Shown: positions 9,393-18,356, numbered from the stretch's first letter. The stretch: 64,000 nucleotides of DNA from Crocinitomicaceae bacterium TMED114 (GCA_002172485.2 NHFP02000004.1:175817-239816), one strand, 5' to 3'. Numbers and translations: made by a program. Notes: generated by a model from the letters alone, not told the origin.

Positions 9393-11921
9393 TTACAAAT
9401 CACCAATGTTCATGCCAAGGGAGAAGTGGAATTGTCCCCGAGCCATCGACGGCACGGAGGGAACGTCATCGAAACGCCATCCGTAGTCCAGACCCAGCAA
9501 GCCGAACATCGGTAGGAAAATGCGCATGCCGATGCCGCCGGAGCGATAGACGTCAAACGGATCAAACCCGTCTCCAGTCTCCCATGTGTTGCCCGCCTCG
9601 AGGAAGGCCATGGTGTAGATGGTGGCACTCGGATTTGTGCTCAACGGGTACCGCAGCTCGGCGCCGTACTTGGCAATGGCGCCCGCGCCGGTGTTCTGGT
9701 CCGGCGCAGTGAGGGACAGGTTGTCGTAGCCCCGCAGGGAGATGATTTCCCGACCGTCGAGGACGAAGCCGCTCAGGAACACCCCGCCGAGGTAGAAGCG
9801 CTCGAATGGGGACAGGCCGATCTGGCGGTTGTACTGTCCGATGATGCCGCCTCCGAAGTAGGTGCGCAGCACCAGCGATTTCGGGTTTTCGCCGCCGCCC
9901 GTGGTGAGGGGAGTGTACCAGTTGGCGACAAACTTCCATTTGTGGTACTCCACGAAACGGAAGCGCTCCTGGTCGCTGAGGCCGGTCCACACCTTGTCGG
10001 GTTGGAACAGGCTGTACGGCGGGGTCGCCTTGACACTGAGCCGCACTTCCGATCCCCACACCGGGAAAATCGGATCGCTCACCGAGTTCCGGCTGACAAT
10101 GAGGTTGAGCGCGATGTTGTTGGACTGGCCATCCGTGAAGCTGAAGAGGCCACTGTTGTACTGGTCGAAGTCGAAGTGCTGATAGCTGAGGCCCGCATTG
10201 ACCGTGAACCAGTCGTCCGGCTTGTTCCAACGCTGCCCAATGGAGGCGGACACCCCCGTGATCATCAGCGTTTGGCGCAGCGGATTGTCTTCGCCTTCGA
10301 CGCGCTTCGGCTGGTTGTTGGATTGGATGGAGCGCCAAGCGGCCACCGTCAGCGCATTGGGCTTCTTGCCTCCCAGCCAGGGCTCGGTGAAGCTGACGTT
10401 GTAGCTCTGGAAGAACAGGCCATTGGACTGGGCCCGGACGCTCACCCGTTGGCCGTCGCCCATCGGCACGGGGCGCCACGCCCCTTTCTTGAAAGCCTTG
10501 CCGACAGCGAAGTTGTTGAAGGTGACGCCCAATGAACCGACAATGCGGCCCCCGCCCCAGCCGCCTTGCAGCTCGATCTGGTCCGTGGGCTTCTCCTCGA
10601 CGACGTACTCGATGTCGACTGTGCCATCCTCCGGATTCTGAACCGGGTTGATCCCGAAGGCCTCGGGGTTGAAATAGTTCAGCTGGTTGAGCTCGCGTTG
10701 CGTCCGGATCACGTCCGTCCGGCTGAACAGGTCGCCCGGCATGGTGCGGATTTCCCGCCGAATGACGTGGTCGCTCGTCTTGGTGTTGCCGCGAACATCG
10801 ACCCGGCCGATGCGGAACTGCTTGCCCTCGACGAGGCGGATTTCAAGGTCGATGCTGTCGTTCTCGGCACGGACCTCTACAGGGATGGCCTGGAAAGTCA
10901 AGTAGCCATCGTCGCTGTATAGCGTGCTGAGGTCAATGCCCTTCGGGTTCATGAAGAGCCGCTTCTCCAACTCGGCGACATCGTACAGATCCCCGCGCTT
11001 GAGGCCCAGCAAGCTATCGAGCTGGCCCGTGGTGTACTTGGTGTTGCCGGTGAAGGTGATCTCGCGCAAGTGGAATTGGCCGCCTTCCTCCACCCGCACG
11101 GCGATCCCCAGATCGCCTTCCGCCGTGCGGAAGAGGCTGTCCTGCGTCACGCGGGCATTCCGGTATCCCTTTTCCCGGTAGTAAGCGACGACGCCCTCGA
11201 TGTCTGCGTTGAATTCTTCCTCCAGGAATTTCGAGGCCTTGAAAATCCGCCACCACGCCCGCTCCTTGACGTTGCGCATCTTCCGCTTGAGCGCTTTGGC
11301 TTCCAAAGCCTCTGCCCCAGCGATGCGGATTTCGCCCACTTTGACCTTGTTGCCCTTGTCGATGGCGATGTCTACCCTGGACGCGTTTTCGAGCAGGGTG
11401 TCGCGCGTGCTGGTGACCGTCACCTTGGCGTCGAAATACCCCTTTTCGATGAAGTGGTCTTGGAGGATGCGGCGGGTCGTGACCTTGAGGTTCTCGTTGA
11501 CGATCTGGCCGCGCACGAGGTCGAGTTTGCCGCGAAGGGTCTCCTGTTCACCCCGCTTGACACCGCTGAACCCGTACTGGGTGAGGCGCGGCATTTCTTC
11601 CACCCGGATGACGAGGTAGACATCGCCCCCCCGGCGTTCACCCAACTCGATGGCCACATCGCTGAACAGACGTTGGTCCCAGAGGTTGCGCACCGCCTCG
11701 CTCAGGCGGTCGCCGGGGATCAGGACCTCATCGCCCACCTGCAGGCCGCTGAACAGCTTGATGGCTTGAATGTCGGTGTAGTCCGCGCCGAGAACCGTGA
11801 TGCCTGCGATGCGATACTCGGACGGCACCTTGAGGTCCACTGTGGATTCCCCCGGTTGGGCCCACAGGGTTCCGCACCACAACAGGCAAGCGCTCAACAG
11901 GGTGTGGGACAAGTTCTTCAT
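9393..11921 (-). CDS. bamA: Outer membrane protein assembly factor BamA
   Basis: BamA inserts beta-barrel proteins into the outer membrane. The 842-residue product has a signal peptide (SACLLWCGTLWAQ), POTRA repeats over about residues 35-430 (for example GITVLGADYTD, YGFSGVKRGEQE, GEIRIAGAEALE, ITFTGNTKYTT, RVDVRGNTKTSD) and an Omp85 barrel whose last strand ends FHFSLGMNIGDL. Its start overlaps the uppS stop by 4 bases (ATGA), so translation is probably coupled. The surrounding gene order is a widespread Bacteroidota envelope cluster. Confidence 0.95.
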   Translation of the reverse strand: MKNLSHTLLSACLLWCGTLWAQPGESTVDLKVPSEYRIAGITVLGADYTDIQAIKLFSGLQVGDEVLIPGDRLSEAVRNLWDQRLFSDVAIELGERRGGDVYLVIRVEEMPRLTQYGFSGVKRGEQETLRGKLDLVRGQIVNENLKVTTRRILQDHFIEKGYFDAKVTVTSTRDTLLENASRVDIAIDKGNKVKVGEIRIAGAEALEAKALKRKMRNVKERAWWRIFKASKFLEEEFNADIEGVVAYYREKGYRNARVTQDSLFRTAEGDLGIAVRVEEGGQFHLREITFTGNTKYTTGQLDSLLGLKRGDLYDVAELEKRLFMNPKGIDLSTLYSDDGYLTFQAIPVEVRAENDSIDLEIRLVEGKQFRIGRVDVRGNTKTSDHVIRREIRTMPGDLFSRTDVIRTQRELNQLNYFNPEAFGINPVQNPEDGTVDIEYVVEEKPTDQIELQGGWGGGRIVGSLGVTFNNFAVGKAFKKGAWRPVPMGDGQRVSVRAQSNGLFFQSYNVSFTEPWLGGKKPNALTVAAWRSIQSNNQPKRVEGEDNPLRQTLMITGVSASIGQRWNKPDDWFTVNAGLSYQHFDFDQYNSGLFSFTDGQSNNIALNLIVSRNSVSDPIFPVWGSEVRLSVKATPPYSLFQPDKVWTGLSDQERFRFVEYHKWKFVANWYTPLTTGGGENPKSLVLRTYFGGGIIGQYNRQIGLSPFERFYLGGVFLSGFVLDGREIISLRGYDNLSLTAPDQNTGAGAIAKYGAELRYPLSTNPSATIYTMAFLEAGNTWETGDGFDPFDVYRSGGIGMRIFLPMFGLLGLDYGWRFDDVPSVPSMARGQFHFSLGMNIGDL

Positions 11922-12676
11922 GGGGCAGGGCTCTCCGCGCCGGCTTGTGCCTGACGCAATTGGTCACCGGTCCGGCCAAAACGGCGCTCCCGGCCTCGGA
12001 ATTCATGCACAGCCGCCCGGAAATGGTCTTCCCGGAAATCCGGCCACATGACCGTGGTGAAATGCAGCTCGGCATAGGCCAACTGCCACAACAGGAAATT
12101 GCTGAGCCGCTGCTCCCCACTGGTGCGAATGAGGAGCTCCGGATCCGGCACATCGGGCAGCCCCATGTGGGCACGAACCGTCTCTTCCGTGATGTCCACC
12201 TCGGGCGTTCCGGCGCGGACAATGCTGCGCACCGCCTCCGTCAATTCCCAACGACCGCTGTAACTCAGGGCCAGGATCAAGGTCAATCCGGTGCAGTGGG
12301 CCGTGCGCTCCTCCACGTCACGCAACGCTGCGCGGCAGGCGTCGGGCAGGCTGTCCAACGCTCCGGTCGACCGGAGCCGAACCCCTTTCCGGGCCAATTC
12401 ATCCACCTCCCCCGCCAGGCTCTCCACCAGCAATTCCATCAGGGCATTGATTTCGGCTTGGGGGCGGGACCAATTCTCCGTGCTGAACGCGTACAGGGTC
12501 AGGTATTCGACCCCCAACTCTCCGGCGGCACGGACCACAGACCGCACGCTTTCCACCCCATGGGCATGTCCGAAAATCCGGTCCTCACCACGCTCTCGGG
12601 CCCAGCGGCCGTTGCCATCCATGATGACCGCAACGTGGCGCGGCAGGGAGTTGGCTTGAGCTGTGGTGTCGACCAT
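11918..12676 (-). CDS. uppS: Undecaprenyl/isoprenyl diphosphate synthase UppS
   Basis: A cis-prenyltransferase that extends farnesyl diphosphate to the lipid carrier used for peptidoglycan and O-antigen. The protein has 252 residues. RHVAVIMDGNGRWA carries the catalytic Asp and the diphosphate loop, GHAHGVESVR and LYAFSTENWSRP are substrate-binding stretches, and PELLIRTSGEQRLSNFLLWQ is the C-terminal signature. It overlaps bamA by 4 bases. With dxs (21921) and ispG (63137), three isoprenoid genes fall in this window. Confidence 0.96.
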   Translation of the reverse strand: MVDTTAQANSLPRHVAVIMDGNGRWARERGEDRIFGHAHGVESVRSVVRAAGELGVEYLTLYAFSTENWSRPQAEINALMELLVESLAGEVDELARKGVRLRSTGALDSLPDACRAALRDVEERTAHCTGLTLILALSYSGRWELTEAVRSIVRAGTPEVDITEETVRAHMGLPDVPDPELLIRTSGEQRLSNFLLWQLAYAELHFTTVMWPDFREDHFRAAVHEFRGRERRFGRTGDQLRQAQAGAESPAP

Positions 12677-12730
12677 GGGAATGACCTGTCGGTCAGATGG
12701 AGGCGAAAGTGAATCGAATGCGCGTGAACT

Positions 12731-12738
12731 GCAAGGTA
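12731..12738 (-). promoter_or_regulatory. Putative -7 element for uppS-bamA
   Basis: TACCTTGC on the minus strand, 54 bases before the uppS ATG, in the 127-base gap after porG. It fits the TAnnTTGC variant also seen before gmhA and polA. I see nothing else in this gap. Confidence 0.4.
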
Positions 12739-12803
12739 GCGCGGCGTTTCACGCCAAGGATTGGGAGTTTTTCACCTCTTCTCACCCAAGTCGGGGACGG
12801 GGT

Positions 12804-13646
12804 TCAATCCCAGCACGTGTTGGGCGACTTATCGATGCGGAACGTGAGGGACACCTGGACCACCGCAAAACGGTCATCCAGTCCATTGTATCCCCGCATC
12901 TGTCCAACGGGGTCTTCGAGGTCGCCCTCGGCTTCAATGCGCTCCTCACTCAGCAGCTCCGACAATGGCCCGGCCTCTTCCTCCAACACCGCCAAGCTGG
13001 CGTAGTAACCGGCCACATCGTCGATGTGGTCGCTCCATGTGCGGCGCATGCCCCACTCGATATTGAGCGCAGAAAAGTGGCCGAGGTTCCATTTGAAACC
13101 GAATCCGAAAGGCACCGCAAAACCGGTGGTGGCGTATCGGTCTCCACCCGCACTGGTTCCTTGCCCCTCCGTGCCGAGGGGCTGCAAATCGTACCAGATG
13201 CCGTCGATTTCGGCCTGCGGCATGTGGCTGTAGAGTGACAGACCCGCGAACAAGTAGCCCGTGAAGCGGTCCTTCGTGTTCCCGATCTGGTACCGCGAGT
13301 AGTTGAATTCCGCCACAACGGACCCTTCCGTGATGGCATTGCGGAAGTGCAGGTTGCGGTTGGCAATCCAAGGATCTTGGGCATCCGCATCGTAATACAG
13401 CAGCCGGGTCTGGTTCACTGCCGCACGCACGCCAAATCTCCGGGTCATGTTGAAGCGCATGAACCCGCCAAACCCAGGCTGGAGCCGGCCTTGGAAATGC
13501 CCCGTGGGGTTCAGCTCTCCGAGGTAATACCCCGTGCCGAACGAGAATCCCATGGTCTTGCTCTGCTCAAATTTCCGCTGAGCAGCAGCTGGCGCCAGGA
13601 TGGCCAAGGCGGCGGACAACAAAACGAGGCGGAGTGCGGAAGACAT
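12804..13646 (-). CDS. porG: DUF6089 family outer-membrane protein (PorG-like)
   Basis: A 280-residue protein from ATG 13646 with a signal peptide (RLVLLSAALAILAPAAAQ) and a predicted eight-stranded barrel: GFSFGTGYYLGELNPTGHF, alternating aromatic strands, and FAVVQVSLTFRI near the end. It matches the DUF6089 family, whose member PorG is a T9SS outer-membrane component. Its place between nadK and uppS is the usual one in this phylum. The T9SS role is inferred from family and context (gldH and T9SS-type tails also occur here). The frame is open further upstream inside nadK, but that part is not family-like. Confidence 0.8.
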   Translation of the reverse strand: MSSALRLVLLSAALAILAPAAAQRKFEQSKTMGFSFGTGYYLGELNPTGHFQGRLQPGFGGFMRFNMTRRFGVRAAVNQTRLLYYDADAQDPWIANRNLHFRNAITEGSVVAEFNYSRYQIGNTKDRFTGYLFAGLSLYSHMPQAEIDGIWYDLQPLGTEGQGTSAGGDRYATTGFAVPFGFGFKWNLGHFSALNIEWGMRRTWSDHIDDVAGYYASLAVLEEEAGPLSELLSEERIEAEGDLEDPVGQMRGYNGLDDRFAVVQVSLTFRIDKSPNTCWD

Positions 13647-13662
13647 GGGCTGGGAGGTGAAT

Positions 13663-14598
13663 TCAACGCTCACCGGGCCGGTTTTCGTGTGCTGATGCAT
13701 TGGACGGCCCCTCGCGGCCATCGAGTCCGAGGTGCAGTTTCCTCCGGACGGTTTCAATGAATTCTCCGCCAGGCAAGCCCACCAGCAAGAAAGGCCGGTC
13801 GGCCTTGCGCACCGTGAACCGGGCCGGAGCCGGAAGGATGTGGGACCGCGTGTCCAAGGTGAGGACGAGGTGGTCATCGCGTCCTTCGGCTTGGATGTCC
13901 AGGGTGCCTTCACTGGGTATCACCAACGGTCGGTCATTGAGGTTGTGCGGGGCCACCGGGTTGAGCACAATGGCCTGGCTGTCCGGGTGCACGATGGGGC
14001 CTCCACAACTCAGGCTGTATGCCGTGGACCCCGTGGCAGTGGACACAATCAAGCCGTCTGCCCAGTAGCGGTTGACGAAGCTGCCGTCGCGCTGAACGGA
14101 AATGCGGATCATGCTGGCCACGTCCCTTCGGTGAATGGTCACCTCGTTGAGGGCCAAACCGCCGCCTTCCAGCTCCATGCCCTCACAGGATACTTCCAGC
14201 ATGTCGCGTTCATCCACCACATACTTGCCCTCCAGAATGTCCACCATGGCTTCGGATGCCCCTTTCGCCGGCAGATGCGACAGGAACCCAAGACGCCCCG
14301 TGTTGATGCCCAGCACGGGCACATTGTCCAAGCCCGGCAGGGCCGCCGTGTCCAACACGGTGCCATCGCCCCCGAAAGACAAGATCATGTCGGGCCTCTC
14401 CCCATGTCCAGCCTGCCATTCTTTCAAAGCGGGCAGCCCCTCTTGCCCTTGCGTGAGGCTCAAAAAGGCCGGCGTCGCCTGCAGGGAGACCCCTTTGGCC
14501 AGAAGGACATCGAGGACACTTCGAATGCTGGGCCATGCGGCAGCGTCCACCACCTTGGCGTGGAGCAGTGCAGAACGGACGGCGTGGTTGGCGGTCAT
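13663..14598 (-). CDS. nadK: NAD kinase
   Basis: NadK phosphorylates NAD to NADP. The protein has 311 residues. SFGGDGTVLDTA is the GGDGT ATP/NAD site, INTGRLGFLSHLP follows, LALNEVTIHR is the NE/D motif, and GLIVSTATGSTAYSLSCGGPIVHP is the family signature. A low-complexity tail of about 15 residues (EGPSNASAHENRPGER) lies beyond the fold. It starts 2 bases after the CBS gene and is followed by porG. Confidence 0.95.
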   Translation of the reverse strand: MTANHAVRSALLHAKVVDAAAWPSIRSVLDVLLAKGVSLQATPAFLSLTQGQEGLPALKEWQAGHGERPDMILSFGGDGTVLDTAALPGLDNVPVLGINTGRLGFLSHLPAKGASEAMVDILEGKYVVDERDMLEVSCEGMELEGGGLALNEVTIHRRDVASMIRISVQRDGSFVNRYWADGLIVSTATGSTAYSLSCGGPIVHPDSQAIVLNPVAPHNLNDRPLVIPSEGTLDIQAEGRDDHLVLTLDTRSHILPAPARFTVRKADRPFLLVGLPGGEFIETVRRKLHLGLDGREGPSNASAHENRPGER

Positions 14599-14600
14599 GG

Positions 14601-15254
14601 TCAGATATTCATGTAACGCATGAAAGCGTCCATGCGCTTTTTCATGTCTTCGGCGTATTCCTCTGCCCGATAGAATGCGCTCACACCGTACCCATGTCGG
14701 CGCAACGAGTCAATCAGACCTTCGATGTTACGAGAAGACAGGCGCAACGCGACTTCAGCATGGTCCGGCTGTGCGCCGTCGCTCACGAGCACCTGCAAAA
14801 TCTTGACCCCTTCGCTTTCCACGCGGTGGGACACCTGCGCCAAGCTGTAATCCTGCCAAGGCATCTCCAAGGTGAGAATGCTGCCTTCGCTATACGGCGT
14901 CAGGCTGTGGTGGAATGCCCTCCACAAGTGGGCGCGGTCAATGCAACCCTTGTACACGCCGTCGTCCACCACTGGAACCACACTCACATCCGCCTCGCAA
15001 AGGACGTCCACCACTTCAAGGAAGTGCTGGCCAGACGCGATGGCCACCGGCATGAGTTGGACATTGGTCAGAAACGTCACCTCCCCTTCCTGATCGAGCA
15101 GGTGGTCTTCCGCCACCAGACCGAGGTAGTGGTTTTCCGCCACGACGGGCAGGTGTTCCACCTTGAGCTCGTCCATGGCGCGGAGCGCTTTTTCGAGGGT
15201 GTCACCCGGGTCGAGGGGGATGAGCTCGGAATTCGTGATGCTGCCTGCGTGCAT
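14601..15254 (-). CDS. CBS-domain protein
   Basis: A 217-residue cytoplasmic protein made of two CBS motifs (about residues 1-60 and 65-125: GDTLEKALRAMDELKVEHLPVV, LEVVDVLCEADVSVVPVVDDGVY) followed by a C-terminal ACT-like segment (ILTLEMPWQDYSLAQVSHRVESE...). CBS pairs usually bind adenine nucleotides. Members of this group stand before nadK in many Bacteroidota, so a sensor role near NADP supply is a fair guess but unproven. ATG 15254 is chosen because the -7 element at 15290-15297 rules out longer forms. Confidence 0.8.
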   Translation of the reverse strand: MHAGSITNSELIPLDPGDTLEKALRAMDELKVEHLPVVAENHYLGLVAEDHLLDQEGEVTFLTNVQLMPVAIASGQHFLEVVDVLCEADVSVVPVVDDGVYKGCIDRAHLWRAFHHSLTPYSEGSILTLEMPWQDYSLAQVSHRVESEGVKILQVLVSDGAQPDHAEVALRLSSRNIEGLIDSLRRHGYGVSAFYRAEEYAEDMKKRMDAFMRYMNI

Positions 15255-15289
15255 GGTGGACGTTTTGGCCCGAATGGTCGGGTCTTTTG

Positions 15290-15297
15290 CGAAATTA
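15290..15297 (-). promoter_or_regulatory. Putative -7 element for the CBS-nadK operon
   Basis: TAATTTCG on the minus strand, 35 bases before the CBS start, in the 76-base divergent gap shared with pdxJ. Confidence 0.5.
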
Positions 15298-15330
15298 GCC
15301 GACCACAGGAAGTCCAACCTCCTCTCGTCC

Positions 15331-16065
15331 ATGGAAACTTTCCCCACGCGTTTGAGCGTGAACGTCAACAAGATTGCCACCCTCCGCAATGCCCGGGGTG
15401 GATCGGTCCCTTGTCCCATCGGTGCCGCCGAGCACCTCCAGCGCTGGGGAGCCGACGGCATCACCGTCCATCCGAGGCCCGATGCCCGCCACATCACGTA
15501 TGACGATGTGCGCGCCTTGCGGCCCGTGGTACACACCGAATTCAACATCGAAGGCTACCCTTCGGAGGACTTCATTCAGCTCGTTTTGGACGTTCGTCCC
15601 GATCAAGTGACACTGGTGCCCGACCCCCCGGATGCCTTGACTTCCAATGCCGGCTGGGACACACTGGCACACGGCGATCTCCTCCGGCCCGTTTTGGCCC
15701 GTTTCCGTGAGGTCGGCATCCGAACCAGCCTGTTCATCGAGACCGATGCAGCGCGCATCCGCGCAGCGGCGAACCTCGGTGCCGACCGGATTGAATTGTA
15801 CACCGAGGCCTTTGCCGTGGCCCATGCCCAAGGCGATCCATCGGCGGCAACTCCATTCGCTGCGGCAGCCAAGGTGGCCCACGAAGCCGGGCTCGGCGTC
15901 AATGCCGGACACGACCTCAACTTGGACAACCTGGCCGACTTCGCTTTGGCCGTGCACCCCCTCGAGGAGGTCTCCATCGGTCATGCCCTCATTTCAGACG
16001 CCCTGTATCTCGGCCTCCAAAACACGGTGGGTCAATACAAGGAAGCCCTGCGTCCCAAGGCCTAA
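15331..16065 (+). CDS. pdxJ: Pyridoxine 5'-phosphate synthase PdxJ
   Basis: PdxJ condenses 1-deoxyxylulose 5-phosphate (made by Dxs, encoded at 21921-23861) with 3-amino-2-oxopropyl phosphate to give pyridoxine phosphate. The protein has 244 residues from ATG 15331. LSVNVNKIATLRNARG, DGITVHPRPDARHI, TEFNIEGYP, VTLVPDPPDALTSNAGWD and GVNAGHDLNLDN match the family; the usual VPE.r.e.TTEgG loop is here VPDPPDALTSNAG. It is separated by one base from the downstream hydrolase gene. Confidence 0.94.
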   Translation: METFPTRLSVNVNKIATLRNARGGSVPCPIGAAEHLQRWGADGITVHPRPDARHITYDDVRALRPVVHTEFNIEGYPSEDFIQLVLDVRPDQVTLVPDPPDALTSNAGWDTLAHGDLLRPVLARFREVGIRTSLFIETDAARIRAAANLGADRIELYTEAFAVAHAQGDPSAATPFAAAAKVAHEAGLGVNAGHDLNLDNLADFALAVHPLEEVSIGHALISDALYLGLQNTVGQYKEALRPKA

Positions 16066-16066
16066 C

Positions 16067-16840
16067 ATGGTTCTGTTTCACCGCATTCTTGGCCCAGACC
16101 CCAGCGCTTCCCCTGAAGTTCCCCTGGTCATCCTACATGGGCTCTTGGGATCTTGCGACAATTGGCAAACCCTCGGGACGCGTTGGGCGGAGCACCGCCC
16201 GGTCATCGCCATGGACCAGCGCAACCATGGACGCAGTCCACACCACCCGAGCCATGGCTATCCGGACATGGTGGTGGACCTGCTGGACACCTTGGATCAC
16301 CTCGGTCTAGAGCGGGTGCACCTACTGGGCCACAGCATGGGGGGAAAGACCATCATTCACTTTGCAGACCGACACCCGACGCGGTGCGGCCAATTGATCA
16401 TCGCGGATATGGCGCCCGTGGCCTATCCCCCGCACCATACGCCGCTATTTGACGCCTTGTCCGACCTCGACCTGAGCGGATTTGAGCGACGCGGAGAGGT
16501 GGACGCCGCGCTGGCTGACCGCATTTCCGATCCGGGCGTTCGCCAATTCTTGCTCAAGGGCCTGTACCGCACCCCATCCAAGCAATTTGGTTGGCGTTAC
16601 AACCTGCCCGTATTGCGCCGACATCTGGCCGACATGACAGCCTTTCTCCCCTTGGGAACGATCGATCTGCCCACCCTCGCCATCTATGGAACTCGGTCCG
16701 ATTATGTGGTGGGCCGGGGGCTGGAAGCGCTGCGCACCCATTTCCCAGCCCTGCAGGAAGCGTCGCTGGACGCCGGGCATTGGCTGCATGCCGAACAACC
16801 GGACACGTTTCACGATGCGGTGAACGCCTTCCTGGGCTGA
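16067..16840 (+). CDS. Alpha/beta-hydrolase (YbfF-like esterase)
   Basis: A 257-residue cytoplasmic alpha/beta-hydrolase. The oxyanion region is LHGLLGSCDNW, the nucleophile elbow GHSMGG holds the catalytic Ser, and the His is in DAGHWLHAEQP. DQRNHGRSPH is a strong marker of the YbfF/ABHD11 branch of thioesterases and esterases. The natural substrate is unknown. The frame is open upstream through pdxJ, but the ATG at 16067 directly after the pdxJ stop gives the correct family N-terminus. Confidence 0.85.
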   Translation: MVLFHRILGPDPSASPEVPLVILHGLLGSCDNWQTLGTRWAEHRPVIAMDQRNHGRSPHHPSHGYPDMVVDLLDTLDHLGLERVHLLGHSMGGKTIIHFADRHPTRCGQLIIADMAPVAYPPHHTPLFDALSDLDLSGFERRGEVDAALADRISDPGVRQFLLKGLYRTPSKQFGWRYNLPVLRRHLADMTAFLPLGTIDLPTLAIYGTRSDYVVGRGLEALRTHFPALQEASLDAGHWLHAEQPDTFHDAVNAFLG

Positions 16841-16848
16841 GGCCAAGA

Positions 16849-16883
16849 AAAACGCCCGACCGAAAAGGACCGGCCGGGCGTTT
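16849..16883. terminator. Bidirectional rho-independent terminator
   Basis: The stem AAACGCCCGaCCG / CGGcCGGGCGTTT (one mismatch) closes a loop of about 8 bases. It is flanked by an A-run on the left and a T-run on the right, so it can end transcripts from both the hydrolase (+) and the convergent secreted-protein gene (-). It is the clearest intrinsic terminator in the window. Confidence 0.85.
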
Positions 16884-16903
16884 CACGCCATTGGAAGTGA
16901 ACG

Positions 16904-17341
16904 TCAGCCTTTGGAGCCGACCATGATGCTCACGCAGCCTTCGTGCTCGATGACTGCATCCGTGGTGGGAACTTGAACACGCACCGTCATCTGCTGCGTA
17001 TTGGCTACCCGGAAGTCAAAGTGGTTGCTCTCCTTGTCCGTGCTGTCGTAGATCCCGTTGCCACGGCTGTCGAGGACTTGGAAGGTCAGGTCACCCAAAA
17101 CGGGGTGTCCGCAGACCAGCAGGCGGTATGCCCGGTCGCCGAAAAAGGTGAGCTCAAGCTCGGCTTCATCCCCAGGGATGAGCACCGCTGTATTGTAGTT
17201 GTCGTTCTGAACGTAATCCTCCAGTTGGGGCAGGCAGCGCTTCTTCGTAAAGGTTCGGCACTGGGCATTGGCGTCAGAGGCGCTGAAGAGCACCATCAGG
17301 AGGGAGAACGCCGCGAGGGAAAATTGATGGATCGCAGTCAT
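16904..17341 (-). CDS. Secreted protein of unknown function
   Basis: A 145-residue protein with a signal peptide (FSLLMVLFSASDANAQ) and a mature part with four Cys (CRTFTKKRC near the N-terminus, one in LLVCGHP, one in EGCVSIMVGSKG). It looks like a small beta-sandwich: ELELTFFGDRAYRLLVCG, LTFQVLDSRGNGIYDST, MTVRVQVP. I do not recognise a named family, though similar proteins occur in Bacteroidota. It starts 17 bases after the lipoprotein gene at 17359-18291, so the two form one operon. Confidence 0.7.
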   Translation of the reverse strand: MTAIHQFSLAAFSLLMVLFSASDANAQCRTFTKKRCLPQLEDYVQNDNYNTAVLIPGDEAELELTFFGDRAYRLLVCGHPVLGDLTFQVLDSRGNGIYDSTDKESNHFDFRVANTQQMTVRVQVPTTDAVIEHEGCVSIMVGSKG

Positions 17342-17358
17342 GGCGAGAAGCTTTACGA

Positions 17359-18291
17359 TTATTGGGCGTATTGGTTACGAACTGCAGCCACGGAATTTGA
17401 AATCGCCGTCAACGTGGCGTCGTCAAACTCGACTTCCGGGCCGCCACTGATGACCACCGTTCCATCCTCTGCAGCCGTTGCAGCGGCGGCATTCTCGGTG
17501 ATCTTCACCCCTGCAAAAGCAGCCTCAACCGGCTCCAAGGCCGCTTTCATTCGGTCGAGGGCTTCCGTGGATTCGTAGCTGTCCAGCAGGCCCATGAGGT
17601 TGTCCAAGGTCATTTTCTGCTCTGCAATGCGCAGTTGCAGGTCAGCCGTGGAACCATCGATTCCGCGGGTCCCGAGGTATACACCCTCGATCCAACCACC
17701 GGCTGCCATCAGGCCGCTGACTTCCTCCATGCCATTCTCACGGAACCGTCCATTGAGTGCGTAGAACGTCTCGGTCACGATGCTGACCAAAGAATCGCGG
17801 ACGTCGCGGTTGTTGTCTGCACGGGCAATCAAGTCTGCGTTGATGATGTCCCCGACCCCAAGGCCATCGCACAGGCGGCGGCAGGTGTTGAGGTAATCGA
17901 CCGAGGCTTGGTTCTGGTTGAAGATGACGCTGTAGCTAAGGTCACCGGCATAGATGCCGAGGTTGACGGCTTGCGCCTCCGTGGTGGCGTATCCAGTGGC
18001 CTTGTCCACGGCATTGAGTGCCCCTGCATCGAAACGAATGCCACTGCGATCGAGCAGCAAGGCAGTCTCAATCGGAGAAGGGACGGCATGGAAGATTTTC
18101 TTGAACGCCTTTTGTCGGCGCGCAGGCATCATGCCTTCCTTACTCACCTCCTGTTGGGCAGCAGCAGGCTGATCTTCTTGGCCAGCGTCGTGGCTGGCTT
18201 CCCCACAGCTGAAGAGCAGGAGGGCAATGGGCAGGGCAATCCAAGCGGAAGTCAACCGCTGGTTCGTCATTCGGGCAAAAGCGCGTTTCAT
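17359..18291 (-). CDS. Predicted lipoprotein of unknown function
   Basis: A 310-residue protein with a lipobox (LLLFSC, Cys about residue 29; an internal ATG at 18267 would shorten the n-region) and an Ala/Gln-rich linker (QEDQPAAAQQ). A mostly helical domain follows: IPSPIET-like HAVPSPIETALLLDRSG, a YATTEAQAVNLGIYAGDLSY stretch, and a repeated helix pattern to the end. No enzymatic motif is seen. It is paired with the secreted protein gene downstream. A periplasm-facing structural or sensory role is possible but not supported further. Confidence 0.7.
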   Translation of the reverse strand: MKRAFARMTNQRLTSAWIALPIALLLFSCGEASHDAGQEDQPAAAQQEVSKEGMMPARRQKAFKKIFHAVPSPIETALLLDRSGIRFDAGALNAVDKATGYATTEAQAVNLGIYAGDLSYSVIFNQNQASVDYLNTCRRLCDGLGVGDIINADLIARADNNRDVRDSLVSIVTETFYALNGRFRENGMEEVSGLMAAGGWIEGVYLGTRGIDGSTADLQLRIAEQKMTLDNLMGLLDSYESTEALDRMKAALEPVEAAFAGVKITENAAAATAAEDGTVVISGGPEVEFDDATLTAISNSVAAVRNQYAQ

Positions 18292-18356
18292 GGAAATTCC
18301 AATATCGTTGATTCAGCAAATTGAGCCCGCGCAACCCTGCGGCAGGCTTCACAGTA

